DNA of 64,000 bases from Paenibacillus silvae (GTDB lineage: Bacteria > Bacillota > Bacilli > Paenibacillales > Paenibacillaceae). The stretch covers positions 365,222 through 429,221 of the forward strand of contig NZ_BMFU01000004.1 of assembly GCF_014639235.1 (NCBI RefSeq), written 5' to 3'. Of this stretch, positions 26,284-35,619 are shown in pieces (positions within the stretch are counted from its first letter, which is position 1; every line of letters starts with the position of its first letter). The notes under the pieces were generated by a model. That model searched no databases and was not told the origin of the DNA. It saw nothing but the letters and a program-made list of their open reading frames with translations. Position numbers and translations under genes: made by a program.

Positions 26284-29200
26284 ATGAAAGCAACAAAGGC
26301 AGATATCAACTGGTTGGGAGATGTAAGTGTATTTGAGGTGAACCGTCTGCACGCATACTCCGATCACCGCTATTACCACACGATGGAAGAGGCTGCTGCT
26401 AATGCTTCCATGTCGATGCGATATGATCTGAACGGAACATGGAAATTCAACTATTCCATTCGCCCGGATTGCCGTCCTGAGCTTTTCTACACTTCGGAAT
26501 ACTCCAGCGAAGGCTGGGATGATATTGAAGTGCCAGGACATATTCAGCTGCAGGGCTACGGACAGATTCAATATGTAAATACACAGTATCCGTGGGATGG
26601 CCTGAATGAACTTCGTCCACCTGCACTGCCGCAAGACAAAAATGCGGTGGGCAGCTATATTCGCACCTTCCATCTGCCAACGGGTTGGGAAGCGAATCCG
26701 GTATATATTTCATTCCAAGGTGTGGAATCCGCATTTTATGTATGGCTGAACGGGCAGTTTGTCGGTTACGGCGAAGACAGCTTCACACCGTCTGACTTTG
26801 ACCTGACCCCGTTCCTTCAGGATGGAGAGAACAAACTTGCGGTTGAGGTATATCAACGCAGCACAGGCAGCTGGCTGGAGGATCAGGACTTCTGGCGTTT
26901 CTCCGGTATTTTCAGAGACGTATATCTGTATACCGTGCCAGCAGCACATATTCGTGATGTGCATGTTCGGACGGATCTGGACAAGTCTTACACAAACGGT
27001 ACCTTGGAGCTGGATCTGAAACTTGAAGGCAAAGCAGCTGCGGGTGCACGTGTCGAAGCCGAGCTTCGGGACAAGCACGGCAATACGGTTAAAACTTTTG
27101 GGGCTAATGAAGTGGGCAATGGGCTGGTACAGCTTCGTGAAGAAATTGGCCAAGTTAACCTTTGGAGTGCCGAGATTCCGTATCTGTACCGCCTATACAT
27201 CCGTGTATATGATGCAGCAGGCAACCTTGTAGAGGTTGTTCCGCAAGCGGTTGGTTTCCGTAAATTCGAAATGATCGACAAGGTTATGCATATCAACGGC
27301 AAACGCATTGTGTTCAAAGGGGTTAACCGTCACGAATTCAACCCTCGTCGTGGTCGTGCAATTACGAAGGAAGACATGCTGTGGGATGTTCGTACGATCA
27401 AGCAGAACAACATGAATGCGGTACGTACATCACACTATCCTAACCAAAGCTTGTGGTATGAGCTGTGTGACGAGTACGGTTTGTATGTTATTGACGAGAT
27501 GAACCTGGAAACACACGGCTCCTGGCAGAAGCTTGGTGCTGTTGAGCCCTCTTGGGTAATCCCTGGCGACAAGCCGGAGTGGCACGACATTGTTATGGAT
27601 CGTGCAATCTCGATGGTAGAGCGTGACAAAAACCATCCGTCGATTCTGATCTGGTCCTGCGGTAACGAATCTCACGGCGGTGAAGTGATCTACAAAGTAT
27701 CCCAATACTTCAAAGAGGCTGATCCGACACGGATGGTTCATTACGAAGGTGTATTCCACGACCGTCGTTTCAATGACACAAGTGACATGGAATCCCGGAT
27801 GTATGCGAAGCCGGCTGACATCGAGGAATTCCTGAACGATAACCCGACCAAGCCATATATCAGCTGTGAATACATGCACGCGATGGGTAACTCTATTGGC
27901 GGTATGCATAAATACACGGAACTCGAAGACAAGTACCCGATGTATCAGGGTGGCTTTATCTGGGACTACATCGACCAGTCCATCTACAAAAAGGATCGTT
28001 ATGGCAAAGAATATTTGGCATATGGCGGAGACTTTGGAGATCGTCCATCGGATTATTCCTTCTGCGGCAACGGCATTGTTCATGCAGATCGTAAAGTGAC
28101 GGCTAAAATGCAGGAGGTTAAATTCCTGTATCAGAATATCAAGCTCTTCCCAAGTCATGACAGTGTTAAAATTGTAAATCAGAACCTGTTCGCAGATACA
28201 TCTGCGCTTGAACTGGTGTACAGCCTGGAGCGTGAAGGGCACGAAGTATTGCGCGGCACACTGGATGTAAATGTTGCTGCGGAAAGTGAAAGCGTAGTAG
28301 AGCTTCCTTTGAATGCAAAAGCTCTTGAAGGCGGCGAATATGCTGTCAACGTAGCGTTTGTGCTTAAAGAAGCAACGCTGTGGGCGGACAAAGGTGATGA
28401 AGTGGCATTTGGCCAGTTTATTTTTACACAAGAAGGCAGCCAAGCAGCTGCGGCTGTAGATGAAAATCTGGTGAGCGATATCCACGTGGTTGAAGGTGAC
28501 GTAAACATCGGCGTTCGCGTTGGTCAAACCCATGCTTTGTTCTCCAAGCAATTTGGTACACTGGTATCCCTGAAATTCTCTGGACGCGAAACGATTGCGA
28601 TCCCGCCGGCACCACTGTTCTGGCGTGCAACGACAGACAATGACAAAGGTACAGCGATGGGCTTTGAGCTTGGTGCATGGTTTGCTGCCAGCCTGCTGCC
28701 GCGCTGTGTAGAATGGAAGCATGAACAGAAACCGGATCAATACCGCATTGAATTCACCTACAAGCTCAACATCTCCGCAGATGTAGAGGTGAAAGTGATT
28801 TATACCGTGCTTGCCGATGGCAGTGTGCATGTGCATAACACGTACAAAGGCACTGAGGGCTTACCAAACCTGCCAATCCACGCGCTTTCGTTCAGAACGT
28901 CTCCGGACTATGAAAATGTGGAATGGCTGGCGATGGGGCCCGAGGAGAACTACTCCGATCGTGCATTCGGTGCACGTCTGGGCATCCATGGCAGCAAAGT
29001 AGCGGATACTATGGCTCCTTATCTTGTACCACAAGAGTCGGGTAACCGTACAGGCGTACGTTGGGCCAAGCTGACGGACAATGCCGGACGCGGGTTCAAG
29101 ATCGAAGCTTCCGGCTCGCCGGTTGAACTGAATGTGTCACCTTATACAGCGTTTGAGCTGGAAAATGCGCAGCATGTGTATGAGTTGCCACCAGTGCATT

Positions 29201-29334
29201 ACACAGTTGTTACGGTAGCCGGTAAACAAATGGGTGTTGGCGGTGATGACAGCTGGGGCGCTCCGGTGCATCCGGAATACCAAATCCCTTCCAATGGTGA
29301 GCTGAGCTTCCAATTTGTCATCCGTTCATTGTAA
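26284..29334 (+). CDS. lacZ: GH2 beta-galactosidase, LacZ type
   Basis: 1016 residues, full LacZ length: sugar-binding jelly-roll domain (about 1-215), Ig-like domain, TIM barrel (about 330-625), second Ig-like domain and a C-terminal beta-sandwich (about 740-1015). Acid/base Glu462 lies in SCGNESHGG and nucleophile Glu529 in SCEYMHAMGNS. No signal peptide, so it splits galactosides after import. It follows the importer after a terminator and carries its own AGAGGGAGAG ribosome-binding region. It is a second beta-galactosidase of a different family from the GH42 enzyme upstream, probably for different linkages. Confidence 0.94.
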   Translation: MKATKADINWLGDVSVFEVNRLHAYSDHRYYHTMEEAAANASMSMRYDLNGTWKFNYSIRPDCRPELFYTSEYSSEGWDDIEVPGHIQLQGYGQIQYVNTQYPWDGLNELRPPALPQDKNAVGSYIRTFHLPTGWEANPVYISFQGVESAFYVWLNGQFVGYGEDSFTPSDFDLTPFLQDGENKLAVEVYQRSTGSWLEDQDFWRFSGIFRDVYLYTVPAAHIRDVHVRTDLDKSYTNGTLELDLKLEGKAAAGARVEAELRDKHGNTVKTFGANEVGNGLVQLREEIGQVNLWSAEIPYLYRLYIRVYDAAGNLVEVVPQAVGFRKFEMIDKVMHINGKRIVFKGVNRHEFNPRRGRAITKEDMLWDVRTIKQNNMNAVRTSHYPNQSLWYELCDEYGLYVIDEMNLETHGSWQKLGAVEPSWVIPGDKPEWHDIVMDRAISMVERDKNHPSILIWSCGNESHGGEVIYKVSQYFKEADPTRMVHYEGVFHDRRFNDTSDMESRMYAKPADIEEFLNDNPTKPYISCEYMHAMGNSIGGMHKYTELEDKYPMYQGGFIWDYIDQSIYKKDRYGKEYLAYGGDFGDRPSDYSFCGNGIVHADRKVTAKMQEVKFLYQNIKLFPSHDSVKIVNQNLFADTSALELVYSLEREGHEVLRGTLDVNVAAESESVVELPLNAKALEGGEYAVNVAFVLKEATLWADKGDEVAFGQFIFTQEGSQAAAAVDENLVSDIHVVEGDVNIGVRVGQTHALFSKQFGTLVSLKFSGRETIAIPPAPLFWRATTDNDKGTAMGFELGAWFAASLLPRCVEWKHEQKPDQYRIEFTYKLNISADVEVKVIYTVLADGSVHVHNTYKGTEGLPNLPIHALSFRTSPDYENVEWLAMGPEENYSDRAFGARLGIHGSKVADTMAPYLVPQESGNRTGVRWAKLTDNAGRGFKIEASGSPVELNVSPYTAFELENAQHVYELPPVHYTVVTVAGKQMGVGGDDSWGAPVHPEYQIPSNGELSFQFVIRSL

Positions 29335-29410
29335 GAGAAGGTTAATTTAAACTTGGTGCGCAGACTTATATTTCAAATCTGTAAGCCATAGTTTACAGCA
29401 AAAGCCAAAG

Positions 29411-29446
29411 CAGAGGCTCCTCAATGATGAGGGCCTCTGTTTTGTT
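29411..29446 (+). terminator. Terminator after the GH2 gene
   Basis: Stem CAGAGGC-CCTCA with TGAGG-GCCTCTG (one mismatch) around ATGA, followed by a T-rich tail. Confidence 0.85.
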
Positions 29447-29567
29447 TTATTTTGAATAAAGGAGAGGGTAGAAGATTGAGGCAGGCAACGGAGCATAGGT
29501 ATGATTGAAACCGTTCTCGTTCGGTTCTCGTAATGTACATAAACAAAGAGATGGAGGAGGGGACAGG

Positions 29568-29873
29568 ATGAGCAGAAAAGCAAAAACGGGGATGTGGCTG
29601 ACGGTGCTGGCCGTTCTGGGCATTATTGTTGGATCATTTATCTGGTATTTCAACACCGCTTCTGGTGAGCGCGCACTCAAAACGATGAGATCCAATAATG
29701 CCGGAGGACTGGAGCGTGTAGTGAAGGTGTACAGCAGCTCAGGTGAGCTGATCCAGACCTATGAAGGCAAGATCGATGTGCAGGATACCGAGTATGGAAA
29801 CAAGGTGCTGTTTGATCTGAACGGCAAACGTATTGTGATCTATAATGCAACCGTGGTAACGGAAGAAAAGTAA
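29568..29873 (+). CDS. Small membrane-anchored protein of unknown function
   Basis: 101 residues, starting at ATG 29568 behind GGAGGAGGGG. One N-terminal helix (about residues 9-28, MWLTVLAVLGIIVGSFIWYF) is followed by a short outside domain with predicted strands (VVKVYSSSGELIQTYEGKID; KRIVIYNATVV). It looks like a single-pass protein facing outward. I do not recognise a family. It stands alone after the GH2 terminator. Confidence 0.65.
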   Translation: MSRKAKTGMWLTVLAVLGIIVGSFIWYFNTASGERALKTMRSNNAGGLERVVKVYSSSGELIQTYEGKIDVQDTEYGNKVLFDLNGKRIVIYNATVVTEEK

Positions 29874-30011
29874 AGCACTGAATAGAATTGAAACATAGAT
29901 GCAAAGTGACGAGTGTTCGCGCGGTCCAGAGCAAGGCCAACCAGCTTGAAGAGACATATCTCTGCTTCTGTAGTAAAATTAAGGAAAATAATGAGAATTG
30001 AGTGATACAGA

Positions 30012-30311
30012 ATGATGATTTTCTTGGTTGCTCTTGCTTTGCTCGGCATGTTAGCTTTTTATAGTTTGCTTGCTTATTTTTTAATCCGTTTGATATCCAA
30101 AAAAGGGTTTAAAGTGACGTTGACGAAATACGAAATTATAGAAATAATGACTTGGCTTGCTTTGATCGTTATTGTTTTTTATAACATTAAGTCGTGGTCG
30201 ACTTCTACAATCTTACCGGCTGTCTTGCTTATCATACCATTAAGGAATTTGCGGATTTCGAATAGAAAGCACAGAGAGCGCATTAAACGGGAATCAGCTG
30301 CATTGCAGTGA
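30012..30311 (+). CDS. Small membrane protein of unknown function
   Basis: 99 residues with three hydrophobic helices (about 2-26, 46-60 and 66-78) and a very basic end (RNRKHRERIKRE-like). Base composition is AT-rich compared with the flanking genes (one 60-base line is about 30% GC). The ribosome-binding site is poor. It is only 16 bases ahead of the next gene. No family is recognised; real but weakly supported. Confidence 0.5.
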   Translation: MMIFLVALALLGMLAFYSLLAYFLIRLISKKGFKVTLTKYEIIEIMTWLALIVIVFYNIKSWSTSTILPAVLLIIPLRNLRISNRKHRERIKRESAALQ

Positions 30312-30327
30312 ATAAGGAGGGCACGCT

Positions 30328-30771
30328 GTGATTCTGGGCAAAACAACAGATACGTCAGGGCTGACCAAGGTTGCGGAGCTATCGGATGAATTACAGCCCG
30401 TTTTTGAAAGAGCGGCCGAGAAGTATGCTCTGTGTGATATTGAATTGTACTTCGTATTCCGCTGCCTGCCTGATGAATATGGACGTAAATCCAGCGTCAG
30501 GCACGTAAAGGCTGAAAGGGTGATCTACTTCGATCTGACGGTCAGTGAAGACCGTTATAAGACCTGGAGCGTAAGCAAACAGCGACATGCCTTGAGCCAT
30601 GCGTTTTATACATTTTTGGGTGAAAAGATGAAGAAGTACAAGATTGATGGTCTGGATACCGATGGATTTATTGCTGATATGGGGATGTGGCTTAAAGAGA
30701 TTGGGTGGCTGCAGACGGAAGAGCAAGCAGAGCTGGGAGGATTTGAAGAGAAGTATACGGATGTGAAATGA
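30328..30771 (+). CDS. Soluble protein of unknown function
   Basis: 147 residues, GTG start behind a clear AAGGAGGG. No membrane helix or signal peptide; mixed alpha/beta character with charged surface stretches (DLTVSEDRYKTW; GEKMKKYKIDG) and an acidic tail. I do not recognise the family. It follows the small membrane protein by 16 bases and may share its transcript. A good terminator follows, which supports it as the last gene of a unit. Confidence 0.65.
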   Translation: MILGKTTDTSGLTKVAELSDELQPVFERAAEKYALCDIELYFVFRCLPDEYGRKSSVRHVKAERVIYFDLTVSEDRYKTWSVSKQRHALSHAFYTFLGEKMKKYKIDGLDTDGFIADMGMWLKEIGWLQTEEQAELGGFEEKYTDVK

Positions 30772-30783
30772 AATACAACACGA

Positions 30784-30812
30784 AAAGAGCTCTCTTTTGA
30801 GAGCTTCTTTTT
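30784..30812 (+). terminator. Rho-independent terminator
   Basis: AAGAGCTCTC and GAGAGCTTCT pair around TTTT and run into five T. It is very similar to the hairpin at 31477. Confidence 0.85.
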
Positions 30813-31008
30813 AGAATAGATCAAAAGATATTTCTATAATCAAAAGACTTTTTTCATTGTGAAGCCGGACTTATTCTAGGGTTATTGATAAGTCTCATTC
30901 TTGCTACTTCAACAGCGCTCATTGAGTTTAAATGCATAAATCTACTATTTTCTTTGATAAACAATAAAATAGTTTTTATACAATTACATAAAGAGTTTAG
31001 GGGGGAAT

Positions 31009-31359
31009 ATGGATAGCTTGAGTGATGTATTTGGGGCTGGAATCGGTATATTATGTCTCTTGGCAATGTTTTTTTTAGCTTTTATGTTCCTTTATATGGC
31101 GGTTATGAATATTGTTGATAAGTTTAAACCGACTAGTAAATTAATGAGTTGTGAATCATGCGGAAAAACGATTTCAACAAGTGCTTATGTATGTCCTCAC
31201 TGCGGGCAGCATTATGGTACTTCTAGTGCATTTGATTCTATTCTCGTTTGCCTTTTTTGCGGTTTACTCTTTTTATTTCTGGGATTACACGTGGTAAGTT
31301 TAATGCTTGAAGAGTATGGATATAATTTGCTTGATATCATAAAAGGATGGTTTATTTGA
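31009..31359 (+). CDS. Zinc-ribbon membrane protein of unknown function
   Basis: 116 residues. Membrane helix (about 9-36), then a zinc ribbon with two CxxC knuckles (CESCG and CPHCG, spaced by 14 residues), then a second helix (about 77-100). The ATG follows GGGGG. This layout occurs in many small Firmicutes proteins with no assigned role. The gene is AT-rich relative to its neighbours and stands between two nearly identical terminators, which hints at a separately acquired unit. Confidence 0.65.
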   Translation: MDSLSDVFGAGIGILCLLAMFFLAFMFLYMAVMNIVDKFKPTSKLMSCESCGKTISTSAYVCPHCGQHYGTSSAFDSILVCLFCGLLFLFLGLHVVSLMLEEYGYNLLDIIKGWFI

Positions 31360-31476
31360 TTGGAACCTCTAACAGAATGCTTGATAAGACCAATTTGCAC
31401 CTCAATAACGAAATTCGCCTTTGTTTTAGATCAAATAATCGAATGGAAGATACTTTTTTTCAACATTCCTACAACA

Positions 31477-31507
31477 AAAAGAAGCCCTCTTTCGAGAGCT
31501 TCTTTTT
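31477..31507 (+). terminator. Rho-independent terminator
   Basis: AAAAAGAAGC-CTC pairs with GAG-GCTTCTTTTT around TTTC. It ends the zinc-ribbon gene transcript, 118 bases after its stop, and shows that an open frame across it is not a gene. Confidence 0.8.
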
Positions 31508-31644
31508 CATGGGAGAGGAGAAACCGGATGAAGAGCTTATGGGGAAACGTAAGTCTTCTCCGCGGTTGTCTACGACACTTGTGATGTCGATAATTATAGA
31601 ATGGCCCAAGGCTTTCCTTTTTATACATATTGGTCAACAGTATT

Positions 31645-31673
31645 TTTCAAACCGAACCTGATTGTGGTACGAT
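31645..31673 (+). promoter_or_regulatory. Sigma-A promoter of rsmD-coaD
   Basis: TTTCAA and TACGAT are 17 bases apart, with an extended -10 TGG just before TACGAT. The rsmD start is 44 bases further on. Confidence 0.55.
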
Positions 31674-31717
31674 AGCTTTATCAATAAACTTACATAGAGA
31701 GAAAAGGTGACTCATTC

Positions 31718-32326
31718 GTGAGAGTGGTATCTGGAAGTGCGAAGGGCAGGCCGCTGAAGGCTGTTCCCGGCACAGGTACGCGACCGACCACTGATAAGGT
31801 GAAGGAAGCGTTGTTTAGCATGATCGGCCCTTATTTCGAGGGTGGAACAGCATTGGATCTGTTTGCAGGCAGTGGAGGTCTCGGGATCGAGGCGCTGAGC
31901 CGGGGCATGGACAAGGCTGTTTTTGTTGATCTTGAACCGAAAAGTATTGAGGTGATCCGCGCGAATCTAAAGGCCACGAAGCTGGAGGATCAGGCGGCTG
32001 TATATCGTAACGATGCAGGTCGGGCGCTCAAGGCGCTGGCAAAGCGGAACACCGCTTTTGAGCTGGTGTTTCTCGATCCACCGTATCGTATGAAAAATGG
32101 ACATGAACTGATGTTAACGATGCATGAGCTGGAGCTGCTTGCACCGGATGCAACCATCGTGCTCGAATACGAGTCCAAACATGAGTACCCTGAGCAATTT
32201 GGGCCGTTTGAGCAAACACGTAAAGCGGTGTATGGGGAGACGGCTGTATCCATCTACTTATATGTACCGAATGCTTCAGAGGGTAACGCAAACAGCAGCA
32301 TAGAAGAGGAGGCTCCTCATGAATGA
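31718..32326 (+). CDS. rsmD: 16S rRNA (guanine966-N2)-methyltransferase
   Basis: 202 residues. It methylates G966 of 16S rRNA with S-adenosylmethionine. Motif I DLFAGSGGLGIEALSRG binds the cofactor; the N6/N2-amino methylase motif DPPY is near residue 123. The N-terminal MRVVSGSAKGRPL is typical of the family. GTG start behind AGAAAAGGTGA. It overlaps the start of coaD, the standard Bacillus ylbH-ylbI arrangement. Confidence 0.94.
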   Translation: MRVVSGSAKGRPLKAVPGTGTRPTTDKVKEALFSMIGPYFEGGTALDLFAGSGGLGIEALSRGMDKAVFVDLEPKSIEVIRANLKATKLEDQAAVYRNDAGRALKALAKRNTAFELVFLDPPYRMKNGHELMLTMHELELLAPDATIVLEYESKHEYPEQFGPFEQTRKAVYGETAVSIYLYVPNASEGNANSSIEEEAPHE

Positions 32327-32834
32327 AATGATCCAGCGCAAGGAACGTATTGCCGTATATCCAGGCAGCTTTGATCCCGTAACGATGGGGCATCTGGATA
32401 TTATTGCGAGAGCATCGAAGCAGTTTGACCGTGTGATCGTGGCTGTATTGAACAATATGAGTAAAAATCCACTCTTCACCGTAGAGGAGCGCAAGGAACT
32501 GATTCGAACGGTAACCAGCGACCTGCCAAACGTGGAGGTGGACAGCTTCCGTGATCTGACGGCTAATTATGTGCGGCAAAAGGAAGCTCAGGTCATCGTT
32601 CGCGGTATTCGCTCTGTGACGGATTTTGAGTATGAGCTGATGCTTGCTTCCACCAACAGCAAGCTGAACCCGGATGCGGAAACGATTTTTATGATGACCA
32701 ATCCGAAATATTCATATCTCAGCTCCAGCATTGTGAAAGAAATTGCTCACTATAACGGGGACGTTACCGATCTGGTATCACCTGAGGTGGAGGCAGCACT
32801 TCGTCAGAAAATCAGCGAGAAGAGCGGCGGGTAA
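32319..32834 (+). CDS. coaD: Phosphopantetheine adenylyltransferase
   Basis: 171 residues. It makes dephospho-CoA from 4'-phosphopantetheine and ATP, the penultimate step of coenzyme A synthesis. The nucleotidyltransferase motif is YPGSFDPVTMGH; the second signature SYLSSSIVKE is present near residue 128. ATG 32319 follows GAGGAGG and overlaps rsmD by eight bases. Its end overlaps the tail of the converging ylbJ gene by 23 bases. Confidence 0.95.
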   Translation: MNEMIQRKERIAVYPGSFDPVTMGHLDIIARASKQFDRVIVAVLNNMSKNPLFTVEERKELIRTVTSDLPNVEVDSFRDLTANYVRQKEAQVIVRGIRSVTDFEYELMLASTNSKLNPDAETIFMMTNPKYSYLSSSIVKEIAHYNGDVTDLVSPEVEAALRQKISEKSGG

Positions 32835-34107
32835 ACCACAGGAGCATACCTGACAGGCTAATCATAATGGCAAGAAGCAAGCCGAGGCTTGCGGCTGCGG
32901 CAGGGAAGGTGCTCCAGATGATCTGGATTGTACTGGTGGTGTCATAAGCAGGTATGAACGACTGTAACAGCAAAGGGTGTGACTCACGAGCTGCAGTGGT
33001 CTGCCAAGCAGCCCAGGCTTCTGTGGAATATTGGCTGAATGGTTTCCATAACGAGAGTGCAAGGCCAAATGCGATCATGGCATGTGCCAGCCGAACGAGT
33101 ATAAAATACAGTATGGATTGGCGCCCGGGAATGGCTGTTCTCAGGATGGAGGTCACTTGTAAATGCGAGCAGACGCCACCCCAGCCGAGTGCGGCAGCCA
33201 GAAGGGCCATCAGCATGGCGGAGTCCAGGTCTGTTTTGCTAATCTGATATGTACCCAGGTGAAGTTCAAGAACAGATGACCACAGCGCCGCTGAAATGCC
33301 AGGGGTCAGATAAAGAGAAAGCAGTCGGATGAATACGGCAAAAACGATAATGTATCCTCCGGTTAACATCAACGTCTGTACCGCCTGGGATACGGTGTCA
33401 CCAAGCAATTTGCCGAACCCCCGTGCATCGCGGCTGTGCGCTTCTCGAGCTGCCTGCAGCATGCGGGAGATTAAACTTGGCCTGCGGGGTGACTGAGATT
33501 GTTCACGGGTTGATCCAAGGACTGATATCGAAGTGGTCGTTGAGTCTGACGCGAGGCTGCCATTGCGAGCGGCTGGATGGAATCGCACCGCTGCTGCGGC
33601 CGCAATCCAGCCGCTAATCCAGTGTATCATTAGCAGGAAATACCCGGCGGCAGGCAGATGGAGAAAAGCTCCCCCTATGACGAGCAGAATCATCATCGGA
33701 TTAGCAAAATGAGCTGCAGCAACTACGATAACCGCCTGTCTGGCGGTCATTTGTTTATCCTGAACCAGACGGGAAACGGCATCTGCTGCTGCCGGGAAGC
33801 CCCCGCACATACCTACTGCAAGAGCGAAACCTGCATGGCCAGGGAGCTTGAACACACGCTGCATTAAGGGTTCAAGCATCACCCCGATGGCATGGGTGAA
33901 GCCAAAGGCAGTCAGCATTTGCGACAGCATCAGGAACGGCAGCATGGCTGGAAAAACGATTTTCCACCAGATGTCGAGTCCTTGAATGGAGGCGTCAAAT
34001 GCTTCTTTGGGAGAGGCGACTACTGCAATAACGAGCATGAATGCACTGCTGCTCAGAATCAGGGTACGTAATACACCTGAGCTGCGAACCTCACTGGATA
34101 CGGCCAT
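32812..34107 (-). CDS. ylbJ: Sporulation membrane protein YlbJ
   Basis: 431 residues with about eight to ten membrane helices and two nucleoside-recognition (Gate) segments (e.g. VFPAMLPFLMLSQML; GHAGFALAVGMCGGFPAAADAV). YlbJ of Bacillus is a sporulation-stage membrane protein needed for heat-resistant spores. Its place next to rsmD-coaD and ylbL is conserved, though here it is on the opposite strand. Start ATG 34107 follows AGAGGTGAG. The middle (about 185-215) is a hydrophilic serine-rich loop. Confidence 0.87.
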   Translation of the reverse strand: MAVSSEVRSSGVLRTLILSSSAFMLVIAVVASPKEAFDASIQGLDIWWKIVFPAMLPFLMLSQMLTAFGFTHAIGVMLEPLMQRVFKLPGHAGFALAVGMCGGFPAAADAVSRLVQDKQMTARQAVIVVAAAHFANPMMILLVIGGAFLHLPAAGYFLLMIHWISGWIAAAAAVRFHPAARNGSLASDSTTTSISVLGSTREQSQSPRRPSLISRMLQAAREAHSRDARGFGKLLGDTVSQAVQTLMLTGGYIIVFAVFIRLLSLYLTPGISAALWSSVLELHLGTYQISKTDLDSAMLMALLAAALGWGGVCSHLQVTSILRTAIPGRQSILYFILVRLAHAMIAFGLALSLWKPFSQYSTEAWAAWQTTAARESHPLLLQSFIPAYDTTSTIQIIWSTFPAAAASLGLLLAIMISLSGMLLWFTRRSSR

Positions 34108-34353
34108 GGTCTCACCTCTTTATTGAATAGGCCTTTAGCGGCATTGACATTATTGTGGACGGCCGAAGCACGTCCGTAAACGGCTCGGCCTTGACCAGAC
34201 AGACAGCTATGAAGCAGCGGCCGATCCAGCCTGTACCATTGTATGCAGGAACGCCAAGGTGTTAGAATGATAACCACATTAAATCAGAAAATAAGATGGG
34301 CTAAACAGTGACACGCAAGCATATCTTGGGGAGATGGAACGGAGGCTCATAGG

Positions 34354-35394
34354 ATGAATCGAATCCGCAAAACGGGCGGTTTCAGAGCTTCGATCTATGT
34401 GATCGCGGTGGCTCTGATCGTCTATCTTACCGTGTATATGCCAACGCCGTATATCATATATACACCTGGCAGCGCGGATGAAGTTAAACCGATGGTTACC
34501 GTGAAGAACGGTGACAAGGATGAACGCGGCGTTTTCATGATGACAACCGTATCGGCGACTTATGCAAATTTATTTTTGCTAGGGACCTCGTTGTTTGATA
34601 AAAATGCACAAGTGGATAAAAAGGAGGATCGTCTTCGCGGTAAAAGCGAGGCCGAATACTCGGCTGAACAGGTGTGGTTCATGAGTGATTCACAATCCTC
34701 TGCCATGGAAGCCGCATATGAGAAGGCGGGGATCGCCTATTCTATCGTGCCGGAGCACATCTTTGTATTCGGGCTTTCGGAAAATCCGAAACCGGATGGG
34801 GATATTGAGCCTGGAGATATTATTCTGGGTGTAGACGGCACAGCGACGCCGGATAATACGGCTTTGGCTGAACAGCTCAAGGGGAAAAAGGCCGGAGATA
34901 CGGTGGAGATGCAGCTGGAACGCGGCGGTGAGACGATCAGCAAGGATGTGACGCTGGTTCAGGTCAAGGACAGTCAGACAGGAAAAACACGGCCAGGGCT
35001 CGGTGTGATGATCGGGGCTGTGCAGAAGGTCAAACCTGAAGATCCGAATAAACAGATTACATTTACAAGCACCCAAGTGGGCGGCCCTTCTGCCGGGCTG
35101 ATGTTTACACTGGAAATCTATAATCAGCTGACTCCGGGTGATCTGACAAAAGGGCATCGAATTGCAGGCACCGGCACGATTACGAAGGATGGTGTGGTAG
35201 GAGCGATTGGTGGTGTGCAGCATAAAATTGTAGCCGCTGACCGTAAAAAGGCTGAAATATTCTTTGTTCCCAAAGATAATTACAAGGAAGCCGAAGCCAA
35301 GGCCAAACAAATTCACACCAGCATGAAACTTGTGCCTGTCAGCACACTTGATGATGCATTGAATTATCTGAATACCCTGTCTGTGACCTCGTAA
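34354..35394 (+). CDS. ylbL: PDZ-Lon serine protease YlbL
   Basis: 346 residues: one N-terminal membrane helix (about 12-30), a PDZ domain (about 125-205) and a Lon-type S16 protease domain (about 235-335). The catalytic dyad fits Ser246 in GGPSAGL and Lys291 in GGVQHKIVA. It is an extracytoplasmic membrane-tied protease; in Bacillus, YlbL helps clear the cell-division inhibitor YneA, a function that may or may not hold here. It is divergent from ylbJ, with 246 bases between. A strong terminator follows. Confidence 0.92.
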   Translation: MNRIRKTGGFRASIYVIAVALIVYLTVYMPTPYIIYTPGSADEVKPMVTVKNGDKDERGVFMMTTVSATYANLFLLGTSLFDKNAQVDKKEDRLRGKSEAEYSAEQVWFMSDSQSSAMEAAYEKAGIAYSIVPEHIFVFGLSENPKPDGDIEPGDIILGVDGTATPDNTALAEQLKGKKAGDTVEMQLERGGETISKDVTLVQVKDSQTGKTRPGLGVMIGAVQKVKPEDPNKQITFTSTQVGGPSAGLMFTLEIYNQLTPGDLTKGHRIAGTGTITKDGVVGAIGGVQHKIVAADRKKAEIFFVPKDNYKEAEAKAKQIHTSMKLVPVSTLDDALNYLNTLSVTS

Positions 35395-35453
35395 TTTGTC
35401 AGAGAGCCTGGAGGAAGAACAGGGATCAGGTTCAGATGGAGGACGATGGAATG

Positions 35454-35507
35454 AAAAATCCCTTGTTGTGGCAGCCTGAACGGGCTGTGGACAGCAAGGG
35501 ATTTTTT
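35454..35507. terminator. Terminator between ylbL and tmcAL
   Basis: Outer arms AAAAATCCCTTG/CAAGGGATTTTT with an inner stem CAGCC/GGCTG, in a convergent gap. The A and T runs on both sides allow action in both directions. Confidence 0.85.
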
Positions 35508-35619
35508 GAGGTGTTTCAGACGTGTTGATAATGTATATTGTACATTCTACACGTTGGATAGCTGAACATGTGCTCAAAGACCATGGTCTGAAAAAATGAA
35601 TGCTGATTCCTGTTGTTTT

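Noticed and set aside
27430..28836. 468-codon open frame antisense to the GH2 gene
   Set aside because: It mirrors the lacZ-type gene, which has complete motifs and full length; no ribosome-binding site for the antisense frame.
31347..31661. 104-codon open frame after the zinc-ribbon gene
   Set aside because: It runs straight through a rho-independent terminator (31477-31507), has no ribosome-binding site and a composition unlike a protein gene.
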